Origin: JBBIVB01 sp964567515
GTDB lineage: Bacteria > Patescibacteriota > Patescibacteriia > Veblenbacterales > UBA10138
NCBI GenBank assembly: GCA_964567515.1
Contig: CAZMMW010000016.1
Location: forward strand, 1 to 15,281
Reading direction: 5' to 3'
DNA length: 15,281 nucleotides
Numbering within the stretch: position 1 is the stretch's first letter; each line of letters starts with the position of its first letter. Positions 5,448-12,392 of the stretch are shown piece after piece. Both the position numbers and the translations under genes were made by a program. The notes under the pieces were generated by a model that did not search any database, had not been told where the DNA came from, and saw only the letters and a program-made list of their open reading frames with translations.

Positions 5448-6859
5448 ATGGTTTTTAGTCGATACTTTTTAAACCACCAACCAAACCAGAGATAAACTAA
5501 AGTTACCACCAACCAAACTAACCAATCGCTTTTTACATAAGCTAATGGTAAAGTAGCTAAAGACTCGGCTACTATTTCTACATATCGTAAACCCAACCAC
5601 ACCGGTAAAGATAAAATCGCTAGTTTGTAACTGATTAAACTTAAAGGAATTAAACACAGACCTCCCAGCATAATAAAAGGAATAGCGGGCACTATTAATA
5701 AATTAGCTAGGGGCGCTATTAAAGAAATGCCAGCGGTACGCAATAATAAAACAGGCAAGGTGGCGAATGAAGCTGCCATAGTTTCAGCTACCACTTGCCG
5801 CAAATTTAAAATTTGTGGTATCAATTTAAACTGTTTAACCAACAATGGTGTTAAATATACCAAGCCGATCATGGCCAAAAAAGACAACTGGAAACCTAGG
5901 TCTGCAAGTAAATTAGGTGCTATTAATAAAATCCCTACTGCTGCCAATAATAGCATGTTAAGTGGCTGAGCCAAGCGTCCTAATAAACGTGCCATAATAA
6001 CTAATCCTCCCATAATACCGGCTCTAATGACTGAAGCCTCACCTCCGGAAAATAAGACAAAGCAAATAATTAACAATATTACTAATAAACTGGCCCGCTG
6101 ACGTCTGAAACCTAAAAAAAGTAACCAAGAAAAAAATAAAGCGGTGATAGTAGTAATATTAAAACCAGAAACAGCTAAAATGTGACTGACGCCAGCCCGA
6201 CGAAAAGAATCCTGCAAAGAAGGTGGAATACCAGACCTCTCTCCCCATAAAATTCCAGCTAATAACGAACTTTCCGGTTCCGGCACTAAGTGCCCCAAAT
6301 GATCTGATAAATAAGTTCGCCAAATTAATAATTTTTGTTTAATTAATGAACCAGCTGTACCAGGTAATGGTTTTACAGCCGGATAAGAACAAGTACTAAA
6401 AACATTTTTATTTTGCCAGTAACTGAATACTAACGGCACTAAAGCGCAATTAACTTCTACTCTTTGTCCATAATTGAAAACTGGATAACGCCTGGCCTTA
6501 ATTAAAATTTTTTGCCAAGCTGGATTATCAACCTGAATAATATATTTAACCTGTCCCTCCTCTGACAAAGGCGCCTCGGCTATCCAACCAGTAAAAGCAA
6601 CCTTGGTGCCATAAGGTACTCCAGTAGGCGCAATAGGTTTAACCACTTCCGCGCGCCATAGACCCACTATTAAACAAATACCAACTAACCAATACCAACG
6701 TATTTTTGGATAAAACCAACTAGCTACAGCTAATAAACAAACAGTAACACCCATTACCAGCTCTGATTCCGGAAGAGTAATAAATTGCCCAAAAATTATA
6801 CCCAACAATAAACCAACTAAACACCAACGTAATATTTGAGCTGGCACCCATGCCTCCAT
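5444..6859 (-). CDS. comEC: ComEC/Rec2 competence channel, membrane part
   Basis: This polytopic membrane protein forms the channel for single-stranded DNA entry in natural transformation. It begins with three hydrophobic segments and then has the soluble OB-like DUF4131 region. The competence domain follows, with the diagnostic HILAVSGFNI and GGEASVIRAG stretches and about six further helices. It lacks the C-terminal metallo-beta-lactamase domain, which is encoded by the next gene through an ATGA overlap (5447-5444). I place the start at the ATG at 6859 (471 residues), because TACAAT ends exactly 6 nt before it, as in other leaderless genes here. A GTG at 6901 is upstream but overlaps the terminator of the preceding gene. 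A GTG at 6847 has GGAGG 5 nt upstream and is a fair alternative. Confidence 0.85.
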   Translation of the reverse strand: MEAWVPAQILRWCLVGLLLGIIFGQFITLPESELVMGVTVCLLAVASWFYPKIRWYWLVGICLIVGLWRAEVVKPIAPTGVPYGTKVAFTGWIAEAPLSEEGQVKYIIQVDNPAWQKILIKARRYPVFNYGQRVEVNCALVPLVFSYWQNKNVFSTCSYPAVKPLPGTAGSLIKQKLLIWRTYLSDHLGHLVPEPESSLLAGILWGERSGIPPSLQDSFRRAGVSHILAVSGFNITTITALFFSWLLFLGFRRQRASLLVILLIICFVLFSGGEASVIRAGIMGGLVIMARLLGRLAQPLNMLLLAAVGILLIAPNLLADLGFQLSFLAMIGLVYLTPLLVKQFKLIPQILNLRQVVAETMAASFATLPVLLLRTAGISLIAPLANLLIVPAIPFIMLGGLCLIPLSLISYKLAILSLPVWLGLRYVEIVAESLATLPLAYVKSDWLVWLVVTLVYLWFGWWFKKYRLKTI

Positions 6860-6865
6860 ATCTAT

Positions 6866-6871
6866 ATTGTA
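6866..6871 (-). promoter_or_regulatory. -10 box of comEC (leaderless type)
   Basis: TACAAT (6871-6866) is followed by 6 nt and then ATG (6859), so the mRNA would start at or next to the start codon. No -35 match is evident. Confidence 0.45.
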
Positions 6872-6886
6872 TAAAAATTTGGTAAA

Positions 6887-6936
6887 ATAAAAAACCGTCA
6901 CCTAAAATTATATTTCATAGATAACAGTCTTAGGTG
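6887..6936 (-). terminator. probable weak terminator between the 93-residue gene and comEC
   Basis: CACCTAA and TTAGGTG (6899-6905 / 6930-6936) form a 7-bp stem with a long loop. On the minus strand it is followed after ACGG by TTTTTTATTTT. The large loop and the gap before the T-run make it weak. Confidence 0.45.
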
Positions 6937-7211
6937 TTCAGTGATAAATTTTTACCTTGATAAAAAAAATCAAAAGGTTCATTGTTATCAAACCAAGATA
7001 TCATCCGCGTGCCATTCTTGCGATCTAAAAATATTAAAGCTTGTGGATTCAGGAATGCTAACAAAGACCCTGGGCGATCTTCGCCTGCGGGTAATTTTCC
7101 TGGGTTGTTAATTACTAAATATTGTCCCCAGGATATACGCTTACCATTAAGGCAAAAAATTACTCCCACCTTCATGCCGGCTTTAAGCTCGGCAAATTTT
7201 AACTCTTTCAC
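6930..7211 (-). CDS. 93-residue conserved-looking hypothetical protein
   Basis: I do not recognise this protein. It has no membrane helix and only one cysteine, and it alternates short hydrophobic strands with turns (GMKVGVIFCL, WGQYLVINNP, QALIFLDRK). This suggests a small beta-rich cytoplasmic domain. The start is a GTG supported by TAGGAG 8 nt upstream. It begins 20 nt after the prfB stop and is almost certainly cotranscribed with prfB, and a weak terminator follows. Operon position hints at a link to translation or housekeeping, but this is weak inference. Confidence 0.6.
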   Translation of the reverse strand: MKELKFAELKAGMKVGVIFCLNGKRISWGQYLVINNPGKLPAGEDRPGSLLAFLNPQALIFLDRKNGTRMISWFDNNEPFDFFYQGKNLSLNT

Positions 7212-7230
7212 GGTTTTCTCTCCTATTTTT

Positions 7231-8338
7231 TTATTCTTTTTTATTTTGAGTTTTTAAATACTTTATCACTAACTCATCTAATTGTCCATCTAAAATTTTA
7301 TCCGGTTGATTAGAAACAAAACCAGTGCGGTGGTCTTTAACTTGTTTATAAGGTTGTAATACATAGGAACGCGCCTGATTGCCCCACTCGGCTGATTTAA
7401 ATTCACCACGCAATTCCTGCTTCTTTTTTTGCTGTTGTTGATGTTCTAGTTGCCACAATTTACTGCGCAAATATTTTAAGGCTTGTTCTTTATTCTGTGC
7501 TTGCGACCGTTCGTTCTGACAAGTAACAGTAATACCAGTTGGCAGATGAACCATGCGCACTGCTGAATAAGTAGTGTTAACACTTTGTCCGCCATGACCG
7601 GAAGACATAAAAGTATCAATACGTAAATCTTTGGAATTAATCTCCACTTCACCTACCTCTGGTAATTCTGGCAAAACTTCTACCAAAGCAAAACTGGTAT
7701 GACGCATTTTTTCCGCATCAAAAGGCGAAATGCGCACTAAACGATGCACACCAGCCTCACCTTTTAAATGACCATAAACATAGCGACCTTTAATAATTAT
7801 TACTGCGCTTTTTATTCCTGCTTCCTGGCCTGGTGATTTATCTATAATTTCTGCTAACCAACTTTTGCTGTCTGCATAACGTAAATACATGCGTTCCAGC
7901 ATCTCCGCCCAATCCTGGGCATCAGTACCGCCAGCGCCAGCATGGACAGCTAAAATAGCATTAGCCTCGTCATAATGACCGCTTAAAAATTTTTTCAATT
8001 CAAACTTATCTAACTGTCCAGTCAGTTGTGAATAACTCTTTTCTAACTCTTCTCGTAAATTAACTGATTGATCTTGTTGATCCTCCTGTGCCAAAGCCAA
8101 ATTATCAGCCACCTCCTGCTGTAGTTTTTGCCAATTAGTCAGTTCATCTGATAATTGATCATGGCGTTGATTTATTTCCCGAGCTTCCTGCTGATTTTGC
8201 CAAAAACCCGGCTGGCTCATCACCGCCTCTAGACTTTTTATTTCTGCTTGTATTTGTTCTGAGTCAAAGAAACCTCCCTAACTCGGCTGTCCGAGAGGCG
8301 AGTTCACGAAACCTTCTGACTAACTCTTGTTCTTGCAT
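7231..8338 (-). CDS. prfB: peptide chain release factor 2, with programmed +1 frameshift
   Basis: RF2 recognises UAA and UGA stops and triggers peptide release. The true gene starts at ATG 8338 and reads 24 codons to CTT (8269-8267), then meets TGA (8266-8264). The site CTTTGAC, preceded by the Shine-Dalgarno-like AGGGAGG three bases before CTT, is the classic prfB autoregulatory frameshift. Skipping one T (8266) continues to the stop at 7231, giving 368 residues against 365 in E. coli. The stop-recognition tripeptide SPF falls at residues 204-206 and the catalytic GGQ at 249-251, almost exactly as in E. coli. The product controls its own level: low RF2 favours the frameshift. A CTCGG/CCGAG hairpin lies just upstream of the site. 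Its presence means UGA is a stop codon in this organism. Confidence 0.96.
8262..8276 (-). promoter_or_regulatory. prfB programmed +1 frameshift site
   Basis: AGGGAGG-TTT-CTT-TGA-C on the minus strand: an internal Shine-Dalgarno-like sequence, a slippery CTT in the P site and an in-frame UGA followed by C. This is the standard RF2 recoding signal. The frame downstream restores full homology to RF2. Confidence 0.95.
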
Positions 8339-8376
8339 ATAAATCAGTTTAGCAGAAAAAATGCTAATATAAAAGG
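8339..8376. promoter_or_regulatory. divergent prfB-comF promoter region with inverted repeat
   Basis: The two start codons are only 38 bp apart. The inverted repeat TTAGCA (8349-8354) and TGCTAA (8362-8367) forms two outward extended -10 elements. TGCTAAACT on the minus strand ends 7 nt before the prfB ATG, and TGCTAATAT on the plus strand ends 6 nt before the comF GTG. Both mRNAs would then start at or very near the start codon. No good -35 boxes are seen. Confidence 0.5.
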
Positions 8377-9120
8377 GTGTTAACTAAGATTAAAATAATC
8401 CATATCCTTAAAACCACCTGGAAAACTATTTTGGACGCGGTTTTTCCCACTGTTTGTTTATCCTGTAAACAGGAAAATAAAGGCTGGTGCTGTGATGTTT
8501 GTTGGGCTAAATTAAATTTTCACCGCACGCTTCACTGCCCAGTCTGCGGACAAGTTGATACTTTGGGAAGATTTTGCCCAAATTGTCAGGCTAACTCCTC
8601 GCTGGCTGGTTTATGGCATAGCCAAAATTATGCTGATCCCACCGTGCGTTCTCTGATCCATGGTTTAAAATATAACGGCATTAAAGAAGTGGCTGGACAA
8701 TTAGCAGATATTTTAACTATCACTTTAAAAATTTTCTCTTTGCCGCCAGCCTGGCATCCGGTGGCTAAACAAAACTGGCTATTAACGCCTGTTCCTTTAT
8801 TCCGGCGGCGCGAACGAGAGCGTGGTTTTAACCAAGCTGCTGTTTTAGCTTCGCTGCTGTCTGTTAATACCGGTCTAACTTATACTGAACTTTTGTGGCG
8901 TACTAAATTTAAAACACCGCAGGTTGACTTGCCTCACGAACAACGTCCTCAAAATGTAAAAAATGTCTTTAAAATTAAACCGGGAGCCAAAATTCTAAAC
9001 CAAACTATTATCTTAGTAGATGATGTTTATACCACCGGCGCTACCATGAACGAATGTGCTAAGATATTAAAGGAAGCAGGTGCGCTAGAAGTTTGGGGAC
9101 TAGTGGTGGCTAAGGGTTAA
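8377..9120 (+). CDS. comF: ComF-family amidophosphoribosyltransferase-like protein
   Basis: This 247-residue protein matches the ComF family, needed for late steps of DNA uptake in competent bacteria. Its N-terminus carries cysteine pairs that form a zinc finger (C27/C30, C39/C42, C54/C57, C67/C70). The C-terminal half is a type I phosphoribosyltransferase fold, with the PRPP-binding motif VDDVYTTGAT at 214-223 and the conserved RRRERERGFNQA segment near residues 143-154. The GTG start at 8377 has no clear Shine-Dalgarno, and a TAATAT -10 ends 6 nt upstream, suggesting a leaderless message. It is divergent from prfB, on whose far side comEC lies, and the next gene follows after 1 nt. comF and a split comEC in one window support a DNA-uptake capacity; the biochemical role of ComF itself is not well defined. 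Confidence 0.92.
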   Translation: MLTKIKIIHILKTTWKTILDAVFPTVCLSCKQENKGWCCDVCWAKLNFHRTLHCPVCGQVDTLGRFCPNCQANSSLAGLWHSQNYADPTVRSLIHGLKYNGIKEVAGQLADILTITLKIFSLPPAWHPVAKQNWLLTPVPLFRRRERERGFNQAAVLASLLSVNTGLTYTELLWRTKFKTPQVDLPHEQRPQNVKNVFKIKPGAKILNQTIILVDDVYTTGATMNECAKILKEAGALEVWGLVVAKG

Positions 9121-9121
9121 T

Positions 9122-10246
9122 ATGAATTTTTCTATTGTAAAATTAATCAACGAGGCTAAAGAGAAACACTGGTGGCTAGAACCGCTGATTATTTTTATAA
9201 TTTGGCGGGTATTGATGGAATTAATTGGTAGAATCGCTTTAGATCAAATAGACTACCTACCTCAACCTTGGCCCCACGACCCTCTACCTCCTTTGTGGGC
9301 TAGATGGGATACTGGCTGGTATTCATCAATTCTTACTTCTGGTTATCATCTACGCGAAGGAATAATGTCGAACGTAACATTTTTTCCAGTATACCCATTA
9401 ATATGGAAAATTTTTTGGTTGATGCTACCAATTTCCCGCTTGGCCGCTGGCATATTAACTAGTAATCTGATTACTTTGATTGGTTGCCTTGTTATTTATC
9501 GCTGGCTTAAGGAGGTCTATTCAGAAAAAACAGCTCGGCTAAGTTTAATTGCTCTGTTAGCTTGGCCGGCCTCTGTTTCTCTAGTAGCGGCTTACAGTGA
9601 ATCGGTTTTTATTTTACTAACCGCTCTGACTTTCTGGTTAGCTCACAAACAAAAATGGTTTGTTGCTTCTACTATGGCTTTACTAGCTAGCGCCACCAGA
9701 CCTTTAGGTATAGTATTGTGGCCAACATTATTTATGCTGTGGCGACAAAGAGAATCTAATAAAAAATTAACCAATGCTTGGCCTGTTGTGTTGCTACCAC
9801 CATTAGGCTTAATAATTTTCTCTTTATATCTTTGGCAACAAACTGGCGACTCCTTAGCTTGGTTGAATGCCCAACATTTAGCCGGCAGATCTTTGGCTTG
9901 GCCCTGGCCTCTGCTAAAAGCTTATTGGGACAATATTATCCACCTTGGTAATCTATGGCTATTACACCTAGAAGAACTCTTGGTTTTGATTTTTGCCCTG
10001 TTACTACTACCAGCGACAACTAGACTAAATAAGGCTTTTGGTATATTTACTGTGTTTAGTTTATTGCCTCCACTTTTTACTAATACCCTAACTAGTTTTC
10101 CTCGTTTTGTTTTAGTGATAATACCCATTTTTATAGTTATTGCTTCTATCAAACAACGTTGGTTGTATTGGATTTATCTAATACTCTGCTTGCCCTGGCT
10201 GGTTTGGAATATAATAAATTTTGTTACCTGGCAATCGGCTATCTAA
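9122..10246 (+). CDS. PIG-V/Gpi18-type membrane glycosyltransferase (GT-C)
   Basis: This 374-residue integral membrane protein has about eight to ten hydrophobic segments. ARWDTGWYSSI (about 59-69) and TFFPVYPLIW (about 85-94) are hallmarks of the mannosyltransferase PIG-V/Gpi18 group. These enzymes use a lipid-phosphate sugar donor and act on the outer face of the membrane. The Asp in WDTGW is the expected catalytic acidic residue. The start follows the comF stop by 1 nt, with AAGGG inside the end of comF as ribosome-binding site, so it is translated from the comF transcript. No functional tie to ComF is known. The sugar and acceptor cannot be read here; envelope glycolipid or glycoprotein decoration is the usual guess. 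Confidence 0.8.
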   Translation: MNFSIVKLINEAKEKHWWLEPLIIFIIWRVLMELIGRIALDQIDYLPQPWPHDPLPPLWARWDTGWYSSILTSGYHLREGIMSNVTFFPVYPLIWKIFWLMLPISRLAAGILTSNLITLIGCLVIYRWLKEVYSEKTARLSLIALLAWPASVSLVAAYSESVFILLTALTFWLAHKQKWFVASTMALLASATRPLGIVLWPTLFMLWRQRESNKKLTNAWPVVLLPPLGLIIFSLYLWQQTGDSLAWLNAQHLAGRSLAWPWPLLKAYWDNIIHLGNLWLLHLEELLVLIFALLLLPATTRLNKAFGIFTVFSLLPPLFTNTLTSFPRFVLVIIPIFIVIASIKQRWLYWIYLILCLPWLVWNIINFVTWQSAI

Positions 10247-10250
10247 TAAA

Positions 10251-10278
10251 TTGACAAATTAGGATTTTCAGCTACACT
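10251..10278 (+). promoter_or_regulatory. promoter of tRNA-Ser(UGA)
   Basis: A perfect TTGACA (10251-10256), a 16-bp spacer and TACACT (10273-10278). The predicted start is near 10285, 15 nt upstream of the mature tRNA. Confidence 0.7.
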
Positions 10279-10299
10279 TAATTGAGCTTTTATTTAAAA

Positions 10300-10389
10300 G
10301 GAGGCGTGCCTGAGTGGTTGAAAGGGACGGTCTTGAAAACCGTTATACCAGCAATGGTATCGGGGGTTCGAATCCCTCCGCCTCCGCCA
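10300..10389 (+). tRNA. tRNA-Ser (anticodon UGA)
   Basis: A 90-nt class II tRNA. The acceptor GGAGGCG pairs with CGCCTCC, the discriminator is G and CCA is encoded. The anticodon loop CTTGAAA gives UGA. A long variable arm (TACCAGCAATGGTA) is typical of serine tRNAs, and the T-arm is GGGGG-TTCGAAT-CCCTC. Confidence 0.97.
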
Positions 10390-10436
10390 TCGCCTCGCTG
10401 GGACTCGGCTATGGCGTGACATCATCCGCCAGAAAC
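10385..10436 (+). repeat. hairpin after tRNA-Ser(UGA)
   Basis: CGCCAT and ATGGCG, with a GCC/GGC step inside, fold back on themselves directly after the tRNA. No U-run follows. It could be a processing or stability structure of the tRNA precursor. Confidence 0.35.
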
Positions 10437-10457
10437 AAGTCTAAGCGGGTATAAAAT

Positions 10458-10691
10458 ATGCACTACGTTTATAGTTTAAAATGTAAGGGTGGTTATTATG
10501 TGGGCTACGCTAACGATCTTAAAGATAGATTAACTAGATACCAAAAGGATTACGTTCCAGCTACAGCCAATCGCTTACCAATAGAACTAGCATTCTATCT
10601 TGCGATTAAAGACAAAAACAAAACTTTTCAAATGGAAAAATATTTAAAATCAGATTCTGGCAGAGTATTTATTAATAAACATCTAATATAA
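10458..10691 (+). CDS. GIY-YIG nuclease-superfamily small protein
   Basis: This 77-residue protein is a single GIY-YIG domain of the short type common in Patescibacteria. YVYSLKC (residues 3-9) corresponds to the GIY strand and YYVGYANDLKDRLTRY (13-28) to the YIG strand with the following Arg-bearing helix. A glutamate near residue 60 in FQMEKYLKS is in place for metal binding. The C-terminus (SDSGRVFINKHL) also matches the family. The second motif reads YVG rather than YIG, a common variation. There is no strong Shine-Dalgarno. It lies between two serine tRNA genes, but nothing shows it targets them. It may be a stand-alone DNA-cleaving or repair protein. Confidence 0.85.
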   Translation: MHYVYSLKCKGGYYVGYANDLKDRLTRYQKDYVPATANRLPIELAFYLAIKDKNKTFQMEKYLKSDSGRVFINKHLI

Positions 10692-10692
10692 T
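10687..10692 (+). promoter_or_regulatory. -10 box of tRNA-Ser(GCU)
   Basis: TATAAT spans the stop codon of the GIY-YIG gene, 19 nt before the tRNA. There is no clear -35, so this tRNA may also be read from upstream. Confidence 0.4.
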
Positions 10693-10710
10693 TTAAATTT
10701 TAAACTTTTA

Positions 10711-10800
10711 GGAGAGGTGGCTGAGTGGTCTAAAGCAACAGGTTGCTAACCTGTGACCCCGTAAGGGGTCCCGTGGGTTCGAATCCCACTCTCTCCGCCA
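10711..10800 (+). tRNA. tRNA-Ser (anticodon GCU)
   Basis: A 90-nt class II tRNA. The acceptor GGAGAGG pairs with CTCTCC plus one mismatch, the discriminator is G and CCA is encoded. The anticodon stem ACAGG/CCTGT closes loop TTGCTAA, giving GCU. The long variable arm (GACCCCGTAAGGGGTC) is a strong hairpin, and the T-arm is GTGGG-TTCGAAT-CCCAC. Confidence 0.97.
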
Positions 10801-10815
10801 ATTTTCAAAATTCGG

Positions 10816-10878
10816 ATTTTGGGCGATTGTTGCCTCGCCCTACAAATTTTGGGCGAAATCAGTTCGAATTTTTTCGAA
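10816..10878. repeat. short direct repeat and hairpins after tRNA-Ser(GCU)
   Basis: ATTTTGGGCGA occurs at 10816-10826 and again at 10846-10856. GGGCGA (10821-10826) pairs with TCGCCC (10835-10840). A second hairpin, TTCGAA-TTTT-TTCGAA, lies at 10863-10878. No ORF is convincing here. The hairpins may define the 3' end of the tRNA precursor. Confidence 0.4.
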
Positions 10879-10955
10879 AGCACACCGCCACGATATTCTG
10901 TTATCGAGTATGACCCGAGTGCCTCTACGACCAAAAAACTTGAAATCAAAAAATT

Positions 10956-11432
10956 ATGGTCACATACAAACACACCCAAATTAGTTACCTGACGCTGACT
11001 GTCACGCTGGCCACGCTGATTTTTTTTGTGTGGTCATATATTACGGCCGTAGTTGAGCCACCCTCGTACTACTCCGGTACAAATTTTCTTATTGCTGCCA
11101 TAATGATTTTAATTCTGTTTATTCCTGCATCATTTACAACACTGACAACGTCTATTGATGAAAATTATTTTCAGATTAAATTTGGTTATGGAATTTTTAC
11201 TAAAGCGTTTCCACTTAATCAAATAGCTTCAGCGCGATCAGTAAAGAATCGCTGGTATTATGGTTGGGAAACCAGGGTGTGGTTTTGGCCTTATATGTGG
11301 ATTTACAACGTTTCCTGTTTTGACGCGGTTGAAATAGTAATGGGAAACGGAAAAATTTATCGTATAGGAACAGGTGCCACCAACGAATTAGAAGTCGCGA
11401 TTAAACAAGCTATAAATACCAAATTGGAGTAA
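10956..11432 (+). CDS. membrane protein with PH-like cytoplasmic domain
   Basis: This 158-residue protein has two predicted membrane helices (about 10-32 and 43-64). A beta-rich C-terminal domain follows, containing ITTS-type strands, FGYGIFTKAFPLNQIASARSV, and the pair FDAVEIVMGNGKIYRIGT near residues 124-141. That strand pattern, ending in a helix rich in acidic and hydrophobic residues, resembles bacterial PH-like (bPH) membrane proteins whose function is mostly unknown. No Shine-Dalgarno is visible before the ATG at 10956, and no obvious promoter. The next gene, greA, has its own promoter inside the end of this gene. The family call is moderate; the function is unknown. Confidence 0.7.
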   Translation: MVTYKHTQISYLTLTVTLATLIFFVWSYITAVVEPPSYYSGTNFLIAAIMILILFIPASFTTLTTSIDENYFQIKFGYGIFTKAFPLNQIASARSVKNRWYYGWETRVWFWPYMWIYNVSCFDAVEIVMGNGKIYRIGTGATNELEVAIKQAINTKLE

Positions 11433-11452
11433 TTTTCCTAAATCTTTATAAT
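11424..11452 (+). promoter_or_regulatory. leaderless promoter of greA
   Basis: TTGGAG (11424-11429), a 17-bp spacer and a perfect TATAAT (11447-11452), which ends 6 nt before the greA ATG. Transcription would start on the A of the start codon. Confidence 0.7.
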
Positions 11453-11458
11453 AAACTC

Positions 11459-11956
11459 ATGCAAGTTCCTCACAGAAAAAGCGGACGATATACCCATATC
11501 AAACCTGACAATCATCTGACTTATGCCAAATTTGACGAGTTAAAAAATACTTTGACTAAATTAAAAAAGATCACCCGACCGGCGGCTATAGTTGAAGTTA
11601 AAAGGCTTGGTGAAATGGGCGACTTTTCCGAAAATGCCGCTTACTCCATGGCTAAAGGCCGGCTGCGAAAAATCAACGAGACAGTTGCTGAATTGGAAAA
11701 TCAAATCAATAACGCCATAATTATAAAAACCAACGGCAAGCAAACAGTGCAATTGGGACATACTGTAACTATTGAAAACGAAGGGCAAAAAAAAGACTAT
11801 CTGATATTAGGTTCGGCCGAAACCAATCCTGGCGCAGGAGTTATCTCTCATAATTCACCCCTGGGCCAAGCTCTTTTGGGTAAAAAAATAGGCGATGAAA
11901 TAAAGGTAACTATTAAAAACAGGACTCTAAATTATAAAATAACCAATATCAAATAA
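11459..11956 (+). CDS. greA: transcription elongation factor GreA/GreB family
   Basis: Gre factors rescue backtracked RNA polymerase by stimulating cleavage of the transcript through the secondary channel. This 165-residue protein has the expected two domains. Residues about 20-92 form the antiparallel coiled coil, with the acidic tip GEMGDFSENAAY (D55 and E58 correspond to the catalytic acidic pair of GreA). Residues about 100-165 are the FKBP-like C-terminal domain, with SPLGQALLGKKIGDEI. A basic 18-residue N-terminal extension precedes the family's usual start. There is no Shine-Dalgarno; TATAAT ends 6 nt before the ATG, so the mRNA is predicted to be leaderless. Confidence 0.95.
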   Translation: MQVPHRKSGRYTHIKPDNHLTYAKFDELKNTLTKLKKITRPAAIVEVKRLGEMGDFSENAAYSMAKGRLRKINETVAELENQINNAIIIKTNGKQTVQLGHTVTIENEGQKKDYLILGSAETNPGAGVISHNSPLGQALLGKKIGDEIKVTIKNRTLNYKITNIK

Positions 11957-11982
11957 AAACAACTATAAAAAATTACTCCTTT

Positions 11983-12011
11983 TTGATGGATGGATAACTT
12001 TATTATATAAT
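11983..12011 (+). promoter_or_regulatory. promoter upstream of decayed genes
   Basis: TTGATG (11983-11988), a 17-bp spacer and a perfect TATAAT (12006-12011). The promoter looks intact although the following three reading frames are disrupted. Confidence 0.65.
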
Positions 12012-12046
12012 AGCGACAAAAAACATCATGCCATTTAGTAAATAAT

Positions 12047-12213
12047 ATGAAACATCTACGAAAAATTGGCTATTGGAATTTTTAAGATTTTTGTCTTTGC
12101 TGGGTATCCCCGGGGTTATTACCCAGGATTGGCTGAATATGCTTTGATTGGTTTGGGTGGTTGGGTTTATATATTTTATCCCAGAGAAAAATTATAGCAA
12201 AGTTAAATTTTAA
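12047..12213 (+). pseudogene. decayed small membrane protein gene
   Basis: From ATG 12047 the frame reads MKHLRKIGYW and then hits TAA. Shifting by one base at TGGAA (ancestor probably TGGGAA) restores a frame reading EFLRFLSLLGIPGVITQDW, interrupted by one TGA after LNML and then ending LVWVVGFIYF...VKF. The TGA sits where a Trp (TGG) would fit. Together this gives a protein of about 55 residues with one or two membrane helices. One frameshift plus one nonsense change indicate decay. UGA recoding is unlikely, since RF2 is present and TGA ends other genes here. Confidence 0.65.
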
Positions 12214-12247
12214 TCATTAAACTTAAGGAAACAAAAAAGGGGAAATT

Positions 12248-12373
12248 TTACTAAACACTATTTTTTGGGGATTTGTCCTCTGGCTGGTTGGTTACATCCT
12301 AAGAATAATATTTTTTACTTTTGTTTTACCAGTAGCCGTCGGTTGGTATAAGAAGATAAAGGTCAATTTTTAA
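12248..12373 (+). pseudogene. remnant of a small membrane protein gene without start codon
   Basis: A 41-codon open frame (LLNTIFWGFVLWLVGYILRI, then IFF...KKIKVNF) encodes one long hydrophobic stretch and a basic tail, typical of small membrane proteins in this lineage. AAAAGGGG lies just upstream at proper distance, but no ATG, GTG or TTG follows it; the frame opens after a TAA with ATT/TTA codons. Loss of the start codon by point mutation is the simplest reading. Initiation at ATT is possible but less likely. It is flanked on both sides by other decayed genes. Confidence 0.5.
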
Positions 12374-12392
12374 AAATATAAGTAGCAAAACT

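Noticed and set aside
10746..10979. 77-residue minus-strand ORF ending GESGIRTHGTPYGVTG.
   Set aside because: Its C-terminal part is the antisense translation of tRNA-Ser(GCU), a well-known source of false gene calls.
12047..12213. UGA read as Trp or Gly (alternative genetic code) to explain the in-frame TGA.
   Set aside because: prfB is present with a UGA-dependent frameshift, TGA ends comEC and the zinc-ribbon gene, and the neighbouring frames also carry TAA, TAG and frameshifts.
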